A DNA stretch of 64,000 nt from Pseudaestuariivita atlantica. Lineage in GTDB: Bacteria; Pseudomonadota; Alphaproteobacteria; Rhodobacterales; Rhodobacteraceae. The notes below the pieces were generated by a model. That model made no database searches and was not told the origin of the DNA. It saw only the letters and a program-made list of their open reading frames with translations. The DNA lies in NCBI RefSeq assembly GCF_001205715.1, contig NZ_AQQZ01000006.1, positions 1-64,000 of the forward strand, read 5' to 3'. A program made the translations under genes and the position numbers. Position 1 is the first letter of the stretch; every line of letters starts with the position of its first letter. Shown here piece after piece: positions 1 to 7,947 of the stretch.

Positions 1-90
1 CATTCCTGAATTGCTCATGGGTGACATTATCGCTTTGCGGCTACATCTGATATTCGTATAATCTGTATTATGTAAATATCGGATGCGCAG

Positions 91-1941
91 CTATTGCAGC
101 TTGGTGACCCCGCACGCCGCCAGTTCCTCTTCCGTCAGGTGCTTGCGCAAGGCCAGCGCCAGCCCCTCAAGTCGTGGCCCGTATCGCTGCCAGCGCTTGA
201 CCGAGCTTTTGTAGACCGGCTGGCGCACCTGCACGACCGACGCGGTGTTCACGTTGCGCGAGGATGACGCGTGGTCCAGCACCGCCGGTTCCCAGGCAAG
301 ACCGACGAAGTCGAGAAGGTCTTCCATCATGGCGCGGGGATCGGCGACCAGCGCCTCGTAAGGCACCTCCCGCACCTGCCCCGGCAGTACCTTCGCCCAG
401 TAGGATGCAAGTTCGTCGAACGTGTCATAGGCCGCGGCGAGATGTTCGAACCTGGTCGAGAACGGCTGGTTGCGCCCGAAGTTCTGGGTGAAGTTCGACA
501 ACAGGCAATCCATCGGGTGGCGCCGCATGATGAGGAACCGCGCGCGCGGGAACGCCAGCGCCAGCAGCCCGACATAGAGGTAGTTGGACGGCATCTTGTC
601 GGTCACATACTCGGACCGCAGGCCGTTCGCGTGCAGGAATTGCACGTAGTTTTCCGCCATGACCGTGATCATGTCGTCCGTCAGCGTGTCGGGCTCCATC
701 TCGCCTTCCAGCACGTCCTTGACCTCGGGCGCGAAGCGGAAGGCGGCCATGGTCGCCGTCATCTCCCCGCCCGCCTGCACGGCGGAATGGCGGGAGAACA
801 TCTGTTCGGTCAGCGTGGTGCCCGACCGGGGCATCCCGCAGATGAAGATCGGCGCATGCGTTTCGAGCCCGGCAGACCGGTGCCGCGTGATCAGTTCGGG
901 CGTCACCACCTCGCGCATGCGGGCGGCGCGGGCGTCCAGCACCGACTGGTCGTGGGGGTATTGCTCGGCGGTGATGTCGTTGGCGCGGGTGAAATAGGTG
1001 ATGGCAGCGTCGTAATCGCCGATATCCTCGGCCGCCTTGCCACGGGCGAACATGAGGCCCGCAAGCGCATCGCGGTCCTCGATCCGGTCGGCCTCTGCCT
1101 CGAACCGGTCAAGCGCGTCCAGCTCGGGATCGCCGGGCTGGATCTTTCGCAGGTAGACCAGCCGCGTCAGCGCGGCGAGCCCGATGCCCGGTTTGCCGAC
1201 GATGGAGCGCAGGGCCGACACGCCCTCCTCCACCCGGCCCGAGGATGCGAGGATCGACCCGAGATACAGCATCGCCTCGGACGCGTTCGGGTTCAGTTCC
1301 AGCGCCCGCCGTGCATGGTGTTCCGCCGCTTCGTGCCGTTCGAAGCGGTAAAGCGCGTGGGCCAGCGACACATGCGCCGACACGTCCTGCGGATCGTCCG
1401 CGAGGATGCGGAACAGCACGTCCACCGAGGGTTTGTAATTGCCCATGCGCAGGTAGGCCTGCGCGAGGTTGTGACGGCTGTCCGTCAGGCTGTCGTCCAG
1501 TTCGATCGCCTTTTGCAGGTTGAGGATCGCCTTGCGGTATTCCTTGCGCAGCACCTGCGCCGCGCCAAGGTTCGCGCGGGCCAGCGCATAGTTCGGCGCG
1601 GTGTCGACCGCCTGCTGGAAAAGCTCGGTCGCCGCGTCCAGATCGCCGTCATCGGCCATGAGCGAGCCAAGGTCGACCATGATCGACACGTCGTCCGGCG
1701 CCTTGAGCAGCGCTTCTTCCAGAAGCGCCCTGCCCCGCGCGCGGTCACCGGCCTTGGAGGCGCCGCTGGCCTGCATTTGCAGAAGCTGTGGCAGCGGGCC
1801 GTACTCGTCGATCAGCGCGCGGATGCCCTCGTTCGCCTCGTCATGGCGACCGGCATTCTGGTGCCGCCTGATGCGCGGCAGGGCGGCGTTGATCTTTTCG
1901 ACGATTGCGTCCGCATCCTTGGTACTGGGTGCGCTGGTCAT
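91..1941 (-). CDS. TPR-repeat sulfotransferase family protein
   Basis: This 616-residue protein joins a tetratricopeptide-repeat region (about residues 30-330) to a C-terminal sulfotransferase domain. The PAPS 5'-phosphosulfate loop is visible as FICGMPRSGTTLTEQ at residues 366-380, and the second PAPS-binding segment as RRHPMDCLLSNF further on. The family transfers sulfate from PAPS to an acceptor, and TPR fusions usually act on proteins or polysaccharides; the acceptor here cannot be read from sequence. It starts at an ATG and lies downstream of the Hint-domain gene on the same strand, with a gap of about 85 bases. Its neighbours suggest a role in modifying exported or surface molecules, which is inference. 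There is no signal peptide, so catalysis is expected to be cytoplasmic. Confidence 0.88.
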   Translation of the reverse strand: MTSAPSTKDADAIVEKINAALPRIRRHQNAGRHDEANEGIRALIDEYGPLPQLLQMQASGASKAGDRARGRALLEEALLKAPDDVSIMVDLGSLMADDGDLDAATELFQQAVDTAPNYALARANLGAAQVLRKEYRKAILNLQKAIELDDSLTDSRHNLAQAYLRMGNYKPSVDVLFRILADDPQDVSAHVSLAHALYRFERHEAAEHHARRALELNPNASEAMLYLGSILASSGRVEEGVSALRSIVGKPGIGLAALTRLVYLRKIQPGDPELDALDRFEAEADRIEDRDALAGLMFARGKAAEDIGDYDAAITYFTRANDITAEQYPHDQSVLDARAARMREVVTPELITRHRSAGLETHAPIFICGMPRSGTTLTEQMFSRHSAVQAGGEMTATMAAFRFAPEVKDVLEGEMEPDTLTDDMITVMAENYVQFLHANGLRSEYVTDKMPSNYLYVGLLALAFPRARFLIMRRHPMDCLLSNFTQNFGRNQPFSTRFEHLAAAYDTFDELASYWAKVLPGQVREVPYEALVADPRAMMEDLLDFVGLAWEPAVLDHASSSRNVNTASVVQVRQPVYKSSVKRWQRYGPRLEGLALALRKHLTEEELAACGVTKLQ

Positions 1942-2026
1942 GTGGTGCGGGCCTTGAAGTCTTCAGAAGAAAAAAGCGGTGCCGCCCGGAAGGACGGCAC
2001 CGCCGGATCGTTCGGTTTGCGCAGCG

Positions 2027-3067
2027 TCAGGCCGCGCGGGAGAGCGCCAGGCCAAGGGCATCGGCCCGCGTCGAAAGGCGGTCCACCACGCTGCGTGCGA
2101 CCATGCGTTTGGCCGACACGCGCGGCAGCGGCATCTCGTCGATGATCGGCGCGTCGATACGCTCACCGCCATTGATGAAATTGTCGCGCGTCGCGTAGTC
2201 GAGGAACGTCTCGGCCGGGCAATTCTCGGCGAGGATCAGTTCATGCGCGGCCGTTTCCACGTGGTAGTAGGTCAGGCTCTTGCCCGCATCCACAACCTGG
2301 TAGATCGACCGGCCGTTGATCAGCGCGTGCGCGTCGTAAAGCCGCCCGTCAAGCTCGATCGCGTGGTTGGGCGAGACATACAGGTCGCGCGACGGCACGC
2401 CTTCGGCCAGCGCGCCCGCCTTGATGCAGACCGGGTGGGTCTTGGCCGGTTGCGCGGTCGTCAGGTCCACGGGCTGGATGCCAAGCCATTCGACCGCGAT
2501 CGCGCGGCCATCGGCGGTGCTGACCAGATCGCCTGCCTTGATATCCTCGACGGCGACGTCGCCTTCGGGCGTCGCGATGCGCGTGCCTTCAAGGTAGCAC
2601 ACCAGCGCGGACTGCGTGGTGATGCTGTTGACCGTGATCAGCGGCGGACCACCCAGCGAGGTGAAGCGGATGCCCGAGAAAAAGTCACCGATGCCCAGCG
2701 TGCCGACGTTGATCGTGCCGCTGTGTACACCGGTGATCACGACGTCCGTCCCGGTCGCCGCGATGAACGTCACGTTGAACGCCTGGGAGCCCGAACCGAA
2801 CACGATCTCGAGGTTGGTGCCGGCAAACCGGTCGAACCCGCCGGTTGTTGCGAACGTCAGGGTAAAGTTCCCCGCCGCGCCGGTCGTCTGGTCCGAGATG
2901 TTGAAGTTCTGGTTCACCGTGGGATCGTATTGCAGGATCTCGTTGCCGCCGTTCGCGTCATCGGTGCTGAGCGTGAAGGTAACACCATCCTCGACGAACA
3001 CGAGGGTGGGATCGGTCCCCCCCTGGTTGATGTTCGATGAGCCATCGTCAAAATTGAAGGTGGGCAT
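2027..3067 (-). CDS. Hint-domain (hedgehog/intein-like) secreted-type protein
   Basis: The N-terminal half (about 150 residues) is Gly/Asn/Asp/Thr-rich and beta-like, typical of calcium-binding or exported proteins. From residue 157 a Hint domain begins: CYLEGTRIATPEGDVAVEDI, with SPNHAIELDG and YHVETAAHELILAENC further on. Hint domains can catalyse autoprocessing. In alphaproteobacteria this short Hint type is common at the C-terminus of RTX-like secreted proteins, and many are not known to splice. I chose the ATG at 3067 because the longer frame to 3079 would need a TTG start. The protein has 346 residues and no classical signal peptide, so type I export is plausible but unproven. It is divergent from the small DUF6916-like gene at 3267. 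Confidence 0.82.
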   Translation of the reverse strand: MPTFNFDDGSSNINQGGTDPTLVFVEDGVTFTLSTDDANGGNEILQYDPTVNQNFNISDQTTGAAGNFTLTFATTGGFDRFAGTNLEIVFGSGSQAFNVTFIAATGTDVVITGVHSGTINVGTLGIGDFFSGIRFTSLGGPPLITVNSITTQSALVCYLEGTRIATPEGDVAVEDIKAGDLVSTADGRAIAVEWLGIQPVDLTTAQPAKTHPVCIKAGALAEGVPSRDLYVSPNHAIELDGRLYDAHALINGRSIYQVVDAGKSLTYYHVETAAHELILAENCPAETFLDYATRDNFINGGERIDAPIIDEMPLPRVSAKRMVARSVVDRLSTRADALGLALSRAA

Positions 3068-3266
3068 GGAGTAGTCCAATCGTGTTGTAACAATCTCTTA
3101 ACTTGTAACTGACGCTGCGGCAGTCGCCTACGAAAAAATGCAGGGCCGCGCACATTTTCCAGAAAGAATCGTCGGTTGCACAATTGCTTCGGGCATTTTG
3201 CCGGGATCGCGTGCGGACCGGCATGTTGTGCTTGAGTGCGTCGGCAAACTGTTCATAACTCTCGCC

Positions 3267-3578
3267 ATGGATGATTTGAACGCTGACATTTTCGAACGCC
3301 GGATCGGCAAGGACGTGCATGTGCAGGGCGATGACGCGGTGGTGACGATGCGCGTCGTGCAGGTTGAGCGTCGCGCGACGAACGCGCCGCCGCAACCCGA
3401 AGGCGCCCTGCAAGTGCGGGCCGAGGGCTTTTCGGTCGTTCTGAAAGGGCCGCTCGATCCCGTGCTGGCCCCCCTCACCTATCCCGTGGACGTGCCTGAT
3501 GGCGGGCAGCATTTCCTGTTCGTGTCGCAATTCGCACAGGACGCCGAAGCGGCGCATTACGAAATCGTCGTGAACTGA
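3267..3578 (+). CDS. DUF6916-like small protein
   Basis: This 103-residue protein starts at the ATG at 3267 (MDDLNADIFERRIGKDVHV). The frame stays open further upstream, but that extension lacks protein-like character. The pattern is an N-terminal phrase about a domain being set to a G-K/R-x-F/V motif, a central F-x-V-x-L-K-G-P strand and a C-terminal H-Y-E-I-V-V-N end. It resembles the small beta-rich proteins (DUF6916 type) found beside phage-tail-collar proteins. A second homologue lies at 4155-4622 on the other strand. I infer a role with the collar protein at 4648, but no activity is known to me. The family name comes from memory of the pattern, not from a search. Confidence 0.65.
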   Translation: MDDLNADIFERRIGKDVHVQGDDAVVTMRVVQVERRATNAPPQPEGALQVRAEGFSVVLKGPLDPVLAPLTYPVDVPDGGQHFLFVSQFAQDAEAAHYEIVVN

Positions 3579-3585
3579 TCGCCGG

Positions 3586-4086
3586 TCAGACCTCGCGCGG
3601 GCCGAGGTCGGGCATCCATTCCATCGCCCAGTATTGCCCGATGTCGCCGGTCACCCGGAATCCCAGCCGCGCGTAAAGCTGCTGGACGGGATTGCCCTTG
3701 GCCACGCTCAGGCGCAGCGGAACCTTGCCGCCCTGCGCCTCGTGCATCAGGGCGCGCAGGATGTCCGTGCCCAGCCCCCGGCCCTGCCATTCGGACGCGA
3801 TGAGCAGGTCGATCAGGCGCAGGCAATCGCTTTGCCGGTCAACGGTCAACCGCCCCCCATCGATGCCGTCGACCTGCAGGATCGTGTAGGTCGCACCGGG
3901 GTACGAGGTGGCATATCCCCGCTTTTGCAACGCGAACTGGCTTTTCAGGAAATCGCGCGTGGCCTCGGCGCTCCAGCCGGTCTGCGCCATCTCTTGCGCG
4001 CGGCTCTCGGCATAAAGGGCGAACAGGAACGCGTCGTCCGCGTCGGTCACGGGCCGCACGGTCACGGTATGCGTTGTTGCCTGCAT
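3586..4086 (-). CDS. GNAT family N-acetyltransferase
   Basis: This 166-residue protein has a clear GNAT acetyl-CoA motif A, IASEWQGRGLGTDIL (Q-x-x-G-x-G), and a motif B-like end (NPVQQLYARLGFRVTGD). GNAT enzymes transfer an acetyl group from acetyl-CoA to an amine; the substrate cannot be predicted here. It is convergent with the DUF6916-like gene (7-base gap) and lies 68 bases downstream of the Tat-signal DUF6916 protein on the same strand. Placement between two DUF6916-like genes and a collar-domain gene suggests it belongs to the same surface-protein module, possibly as a protein modifier. That role is inference. Confidence 0.85.
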   Translation of the reverse strand: MQATTHTVTVRPVTDADDAFLFALYAESRAQEMAQTGWSAEATRDFLKSQFALQKRGYATSYPGATYTILQVDGIDGGRLTVDRQSDCLRLIDLLIASEWQGRGLGTDILRALMHEAQGGKVPLRLSVAKGNPVQQLYARLGFRVTGDIGQYWAMEWMPDLGPREV

Positions 4087-4154
4087 GTCATTGGCCCGTA
4101 TACGAAAATCGCCGCCGGCCCGAAGGCCGCCGGCGATGTCGGTTGGATCGGTCC

Positions 4155-4622
4155 CTAGTTGAGGACCAGTTCGAGCGTGTGCCCGCCATGGCGGCGCGGC
4201 GTAGCGATCAGGTGCAGATCCGCCGTGCCGAGGCGCCGGTGAGACACCCGGTAGGTGCCATACCCGTCATCCACGATCGGGGCGATGTCCGGTCCCTCGA
4301 ACGTGGCCGTCAGACCGGCACGCCGCGGCAGGTGCGCGGGCCGCGCCGGACCGGAGTTCACCGGGTCCACCGCGGTCAGCTTGAGAACGAGATCGCCATG
4401 CACCTTGCTGTGCAGACGGAACCGTTCACCGACCAGCGGCTCCATTTCCACCGCCGTGACGTTGTGCCAGCGCGGCGCGCTGAGGACCGGCGCGGTTTGC
4501 GGTGCCGTGGCGGCCTCACCCCCCAGCCCAGCACGAACCGTGCCCGGCAACGCGGCAATCATGGCGACCGCCGCCTGCCCCGCCAGCAAGGTGCGGCGCG
4601 TGACCTTTGCAAAATAGCTCAT
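4155..4622 (-). CDS. Tat-signal DUF6916-like protein
   Basis: This 155-residue protein begins with a twin-arginine-type leader: TRRTLLAG near residue 8, a hydrophobic stretch and an A-x-A-like end. The mature part repeats the DUF6916-like pattern (GERFRLHSKVHGDLVLKL, a central ATFEGP, then YGTYRVSHRRLG and a C-terminal LELVLN). It therefore looks like an exported paralogue of the cytoplasmic-type protein at 3267-3578. The collar-domain gene ends 25 bases upstream on the same strand, so the two are likely co-transcribed. Export through Tat would imply that the protein folds before secretion. Function is unknown. Confidence 0.7.
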   Translation of the reverse strand: MSYFAKVTRRTLLAGQAAVAMIAALPGTVRAGLGGEAATAPQTAPVLSAPRWHNVTAVEMEPLVGERFRLHSKVHGDLVLKLTAVDPVNSGPARPAHLPRRAGLTATFEGPDIAPIVDDGYGTYRVSHRRLGTADLHLIATPRRHGGHTLELVLN

Positions 4623-4647
4623 GTCAGCCTCCTTTCGATGGCGTGGA

Positions 4648-5181
4648 TCAGCTGCGCGACGGGAAGAGGCCCTGCAGTGCGATCACGAAATTGACCACCT
4701 GGTACGGAGGCATGTTGTAATGCGGCAGGTTGCCACCGGCATTGCTTTGCTGGATCGCTGCCGCGTCAAAGCTGACGTCGTTGCTCGGGCTCCGGTTGTT
4801 GCGGTAGGCCGTGAACCCGTTGCCGAGGATGCGTCCCGTCGGATCCGTCGAGTTGGCCGCCGCCGGATCCGCCCGGAGCGTCACGTTGTGGTTGTGACTT
4901 GGCATTTCATTGACCGTGAGTGCTACTTCCTCCACCCCGGCCTTCTGCCCCATCACTGCCGGTGACAGACCGGGGCCGTTGCCCTGATGCATGGGGAACC
5001 GCCCGCGCAGCTCCGGAAGACCGAAAGATGTGCGCCCATCGCCACCGAACATCGTGCCAAGCAACGAGAAGAGCGCGGTGTAGGAAGCGATCGGCAACAA
5101 CTGGCCGTCGCACATCGCCCAGCCACGCGGCGCAAAGTTCCACCCACCCATTTTGATTTCACCAAGAAACGGTTCGCCCAT
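4648..5181 (-). CDS. Phage tail collar-domain protein (microcystin-dependent-protein type)
   Basis: This 177-residue protein carries the tail-collar fold signature near its start (GEIKMGGWNFAPRGWAMCDG, then LPIASYTALFSLLG and FGLPELRGRFPMHQG) and a second part with the metal-type MPSHNHNV motif. The domain was first seen in phage tail fibres, but bacterial genomes carry stand-alone versions, often in sets and beside DUF6916-like genes, as here. No other phage genes are nearby, so I do not read this as a prophage. It heads a probable operon with the Tat DUF6916 protein and the GNAT gene. It may be a surface or filament protein, which is inference. Confidence 0.85.
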   Translation of the reverse strand: MGEPFLGEIKMGGWNFAPRGWAMCDGQLLPIASYTALFSLLGTMFGGDGRTSFGLPELRGRFPMHQGNGPGLSPAVMGQKAGVEEVALTVNEMPSHNHNVTLRADPAAANSTDPTGRILGNGFTAYRNNRSPSNDVSFDAAAIQQSNAGGNLPHYNMPPYQVVNFVIALQGLFPSRS

Positions 5182-5413
5182 ACCAACAATCCTTTTGTAA
5201 AAAGCTTCTATAGGTTGAAAGGTTAGAGGGTGACGTGAAGTAATGCAAAGGAAAGTTAACGGCAGTCGAGAAATTTTCCTCTCTGAATTGGCCCGTTTTT
5301 CGTTTTAGAATCAGGTACTAGCAAAAAGAGCGCGGATGTGGCGCCAAACACATACATGCCCGTTTATGTCACATGACATACATCAGGAGCGTGTATCGGT
5401 CTGACGAAGCGGG
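5182..5413. promoter_or_regulatory. Intergenic region upstream of the collar-protein operon, with inverted repeat
   Basis: This 232-base gap is clearly more AT-rich than its flanks. It separates the glycosyltransferase stop from the collar-protein start, both genes being on the minus strand. An inverted repeat, TATGTCA-CA-TGACATA, sits at 5365-5380. It has no T-tract, so it looks more like a protein-binding site than a terminator. The promoter of the collar operon should lie here. I see no reading frame in it. Confidence 0.45.
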
Positions 5414-7945
5414 TCAGATTTCCTTGATTCCCCGGATCGCGTTCTGCACCTCTTCCGGGACCCGCGACTTGCGCGCATTCCAGTATCCGGCCTTCGACTT
5501 GTAGGCGAGGTTGACGTGGCTCTGGACGGTGCGCGCCACCTTGTCCGACGGGATCACCGTGAGGTTCTCGTACGTCGTCTCGGGCGGATTGTGGGCGATG
5601 TAAAGCGCGGTCGCGCGGGTCATCAGGCCCGGCCCGGTCTTGGCCCACGGGCTGTCGTTTTCGCGCTGAATCAGCGATTGCCCCGCCAGCGCGATGGCGT
5701 TCTGCAAAACCGGGTGGCCGGGCCGCGCGCAGATGAAGTTGTTGGCGATCGGCCCCATGATCTCGCGCATGGCGACCATGCCGTTGCCACGCCCCGTCAG
5801 GTCGCGCAGATCGCCCACCAACCGGTCATCGGCGTCGGCGTAGACGCCGCCGAACTTGAACAGCAGGCACAGGCGCAGGAAGTCGCATTCCTCGGTCACC
5901 GAATTTGCCAGCGTGAAGGCCCGGACATGCTGGCGCGAGAAGTTTTCGCGCAGGAAGGAGAGCGCCGTCATGTGGTTGTAGACCACGTGTTCCACGCCGG
6001 GGGCTTTCCAGCTTTGCATCACGGTCTGGACGTCGCCGGGGATGTCGGCGGTGTTCCAGTATTGCATGACGCGCAGCGGGATGTCGGTTTCGCCCCTGGG
6101 CCGCGGCGGCTGGCCGGCGAACCAGTTGTCGACGATGATCCGCGCCGGGCGTACGAAGGGCCGCGCGAGGGTGCGCAGGATGGTGGCCTCGTCATCGCCC
6201 GCCGCCTCCATCTGCTTGGCCTCGTGCAGGTAGAGCTGCAATTCCCGCAGGCGCGAGCCCATGAAGGTCGTCCCGAAATGCCGTGTCGCCTGCAGGCCCG
6301 AGGCGCGCGTGTCGCGGCTTTTCTGCGCGACTTCGGTGGCGCGCTCGACCCGGCCAAGCGCGAGGTTCAGTTCGAATTCCTGCGACAGGGACGGATGGGC
6401 AAGGCCGCGCGCTTCCCGCGCCTCGATCAGGTCGAGCGCCTTTTCCCATTCGAACCCGAACACCCAGAGCGAGATGCGGTCGGGATCGAGGTCGATCTCG
6501 GGATTGGCGGCCTGCAGCCGGTCAAGATAGGCGTGGCCTTCGTCGATCGCGCCGCTGTCGATGCAGCTGCGGATATACCGGCGGCGGGCGGGCGCGAGGT
6601 CAGGCCAGACATGCATGCACCGGCGCAGGTACCGTCGCGCCAGCGCCAGTTTGCCCGCGTCGATCAGGTATTCCGCCAGCACCATCGCCTGCGACGCCGT
6701 CGCCGGGACCGGGAACCGCGCGCGCGCGGTGCGCAGGGCCGCGTCCGGCCCGTCGATCAGCCATGTCGTCAGCGCCTCGAATTCCGGGCGGACGGGCGGT
6801 GCCACGCGGGAGGCGAGCGCGCGCGCCACGCCCGTCACCTCCTCCTCGGGCATCACCGTCAGCGCGCAGCGCAGGACATGCGACGCCGGGCCGAGCCCGA
6901 TCTTCGTCTGATCCGCGACCGCGCCGTAACAGGCGGCGGCAGCGGCGGGCATGTCAACCTTGTCGACGACCTCCATCAGCCGGGCGATCTGCGGATCGCC
7001 CAACTCGCCGATCCGGGCCGCCAGCGCCGTCAGCACCGGTTCAAGATGGCGGGGCCGCGTCGTCCGTACCGCGAGTTCGGCATATTTCAGCAGCGCCGCA
7101 TGCGGTGCCTGCGCCAGCGCCTCGGGATCGGCAGGCAGGCCAAGCTGGGTTTCCAGCAGGTCGAACGCGCCGGTCAGGTCGCGTTTCTGTTCCAGAAGGT
7201 CCGCCCGCGAGGCCGCGAAGGCGGGATCGTCCGCATGCGCGGCGAGCAGCGCCTCGGCCTCGGTCACGTGGCCCTCGGCGATCAGGGTCTGGACCAGCCT
7301 GTAGGTCAGCACGGTGTCGCCCGGCTGCGCGGCAATCGCCTCACGCAGCGCGTCGAGCGCCCGGCCCGGTTGCATCATGCGTTTCAGAAGCGCGAATTTC
7401 GCCAGGACCAGCCGCCGGTTGCCCGGCGTCAGGTCAAGGCCCGCATCGCAGGCCGCAAGCGCGGCCTCGTAATCGCGGGCATCCGTCAGCATCTCGACGA
7501 GGCTCACACGGATCCGGAACGCTTCCGGCGCGGCATCCAGCCCTTCGCGGGCCGAGGTCATGGCCTCTTCGGTGCGCCCCAGTGCCGCGAGGCTTTCCAC
7601 GTGTCCCGACCGCGCCAGCACGTTGTCGGGGATGGCGGCAATCGCTGCATTGAAATTTCCAAGCGCGTCCTCGACCCGGCCCGCCGCCAGCAGCCGCTGA
7701 CCCAGCTTGGCGCGCACGACCCCGTTTCCGGGCAGTCGTTCCGACAGCTGTTGCAGGAGGTCGAGCGCTTCACCGTCGCGCTGCAACGCTTCCAGCACCG
7801 ATGCGCGTGTCAGCAGGATCGGCGGGTCGTCGGGCCAGCGGGCAAGCGCGGCGTCGATCTCGACCAATGCGTCGTCGGGTGGCAGCGACGAGAGCGCCGC
7901 GCGGGCCGAGGCCCGCGCATCGGGCAGGGTTTGCGCGTCGACCAT
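5414..7945 (-). CDS. TPR-repeat protein with C-terminal glycosyltransferase (DXD) domain
   Basis: This 843-residue protein has many TPR-like helical repeats over about the first 560 residues. The C-terminal region resembles GT32-type/capsular glycosyltransferases: IPLRVMQYWNTADIP, then the core LCLLFKFGGVYADADDRLV with the metal-binding DxD. It should transfer a sugar to a protein or glycan acceptor; donor and acceptor are unknown. I chose the ATG at 7945, which lies 2 bases after the aldehyde dehydrogenase stop. A GTG start at 7963 would overlap that gene by 16 bases. The TPR-enzyme design matches the sulfotransferase at 91-1941, suggesting both act on the same class of surface product. Confidence 0.8.
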   Translation of the reverse strand: MVDAQTLPDARASARAALSSLPPDDALVEIDAALARWPDDPPILLTRASVLEALQRDGEALDLLQQLSERLPGNGVVRAKLGQRLLAAGRVEDALGNFNAAIAAIPDNVLARSGHVESLAALGRTEEAMTSAREGLDAAPEAFRIRVSLVEMLTDARDYEAALAACDAGLDLTPGNRRLVLAKFALLKRMMQPGRALDALREAIAAQPGDTVLTYRLVQTLIAEGHVTEAEALLAAHADDPAFAASRADLLEQKRDLTGAFDLLETQLGLPADPEALAQAPHAALLKYAELAVRTTRPRHLEPVLTALAARIGELGDPQIARLMEVVDKVDMPAAAAACYGAVADQTKIGLGPASHVLRCALTVMPEEEVTGVARALASRVAPPVRPEFEALTTWLIDGPDAALRTARARFPVPATASQAMVLAEYLIDAGKLALARRYLRRCMHVWPDLAPARRRYIRSCIDSGAIDEGHAYLDRLQAANPEIDLDPDRISLWVFGFEWEKALDLIEAREARGLAHPSLSQEFELNLALGRVERATEVAQKSRDTRASGLQATRHFGTTFMGSRLRELQLYLHEAKQMEAAGDDEATILRTLARPFVRPARIIVDNWFAGQPPRPRGETDIPLRVMQYWNTADIPGDVQTVMQSWKAPGVEHVVYNHMTALSFLRENFSRQHVRAFTLANSVTEECDFLRLCLLFKFGGVYADADDRLVGDLRDLTGRGNGMVAMREIMGPIANNFICARPGHPVLQNAIALAGQSLIQRENDSPWAKTGPGLMTRATALYIAHNPPETTYENLTVIPSDKVARTVQSHVNLAYKSKAGYWNARKSRVPEEVQNAIRGIKEI

Positions 7946-7947
7946 GT

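Noticed and set aside
1-90. Possible promoter or terminator at the window edge
   Set aside because: The sequence is AT-rich with a weak GATATT/AATATC inverted pair, but the context to the left is not visible, so no feature can be supported.
4648-5181. Prophage remnant
   Set aside because: The tail-collar domain is the only phage-like feature. No capsid, portal, terminase or integrase gene is near, and stand-alone collar proteins are common in bacteria.
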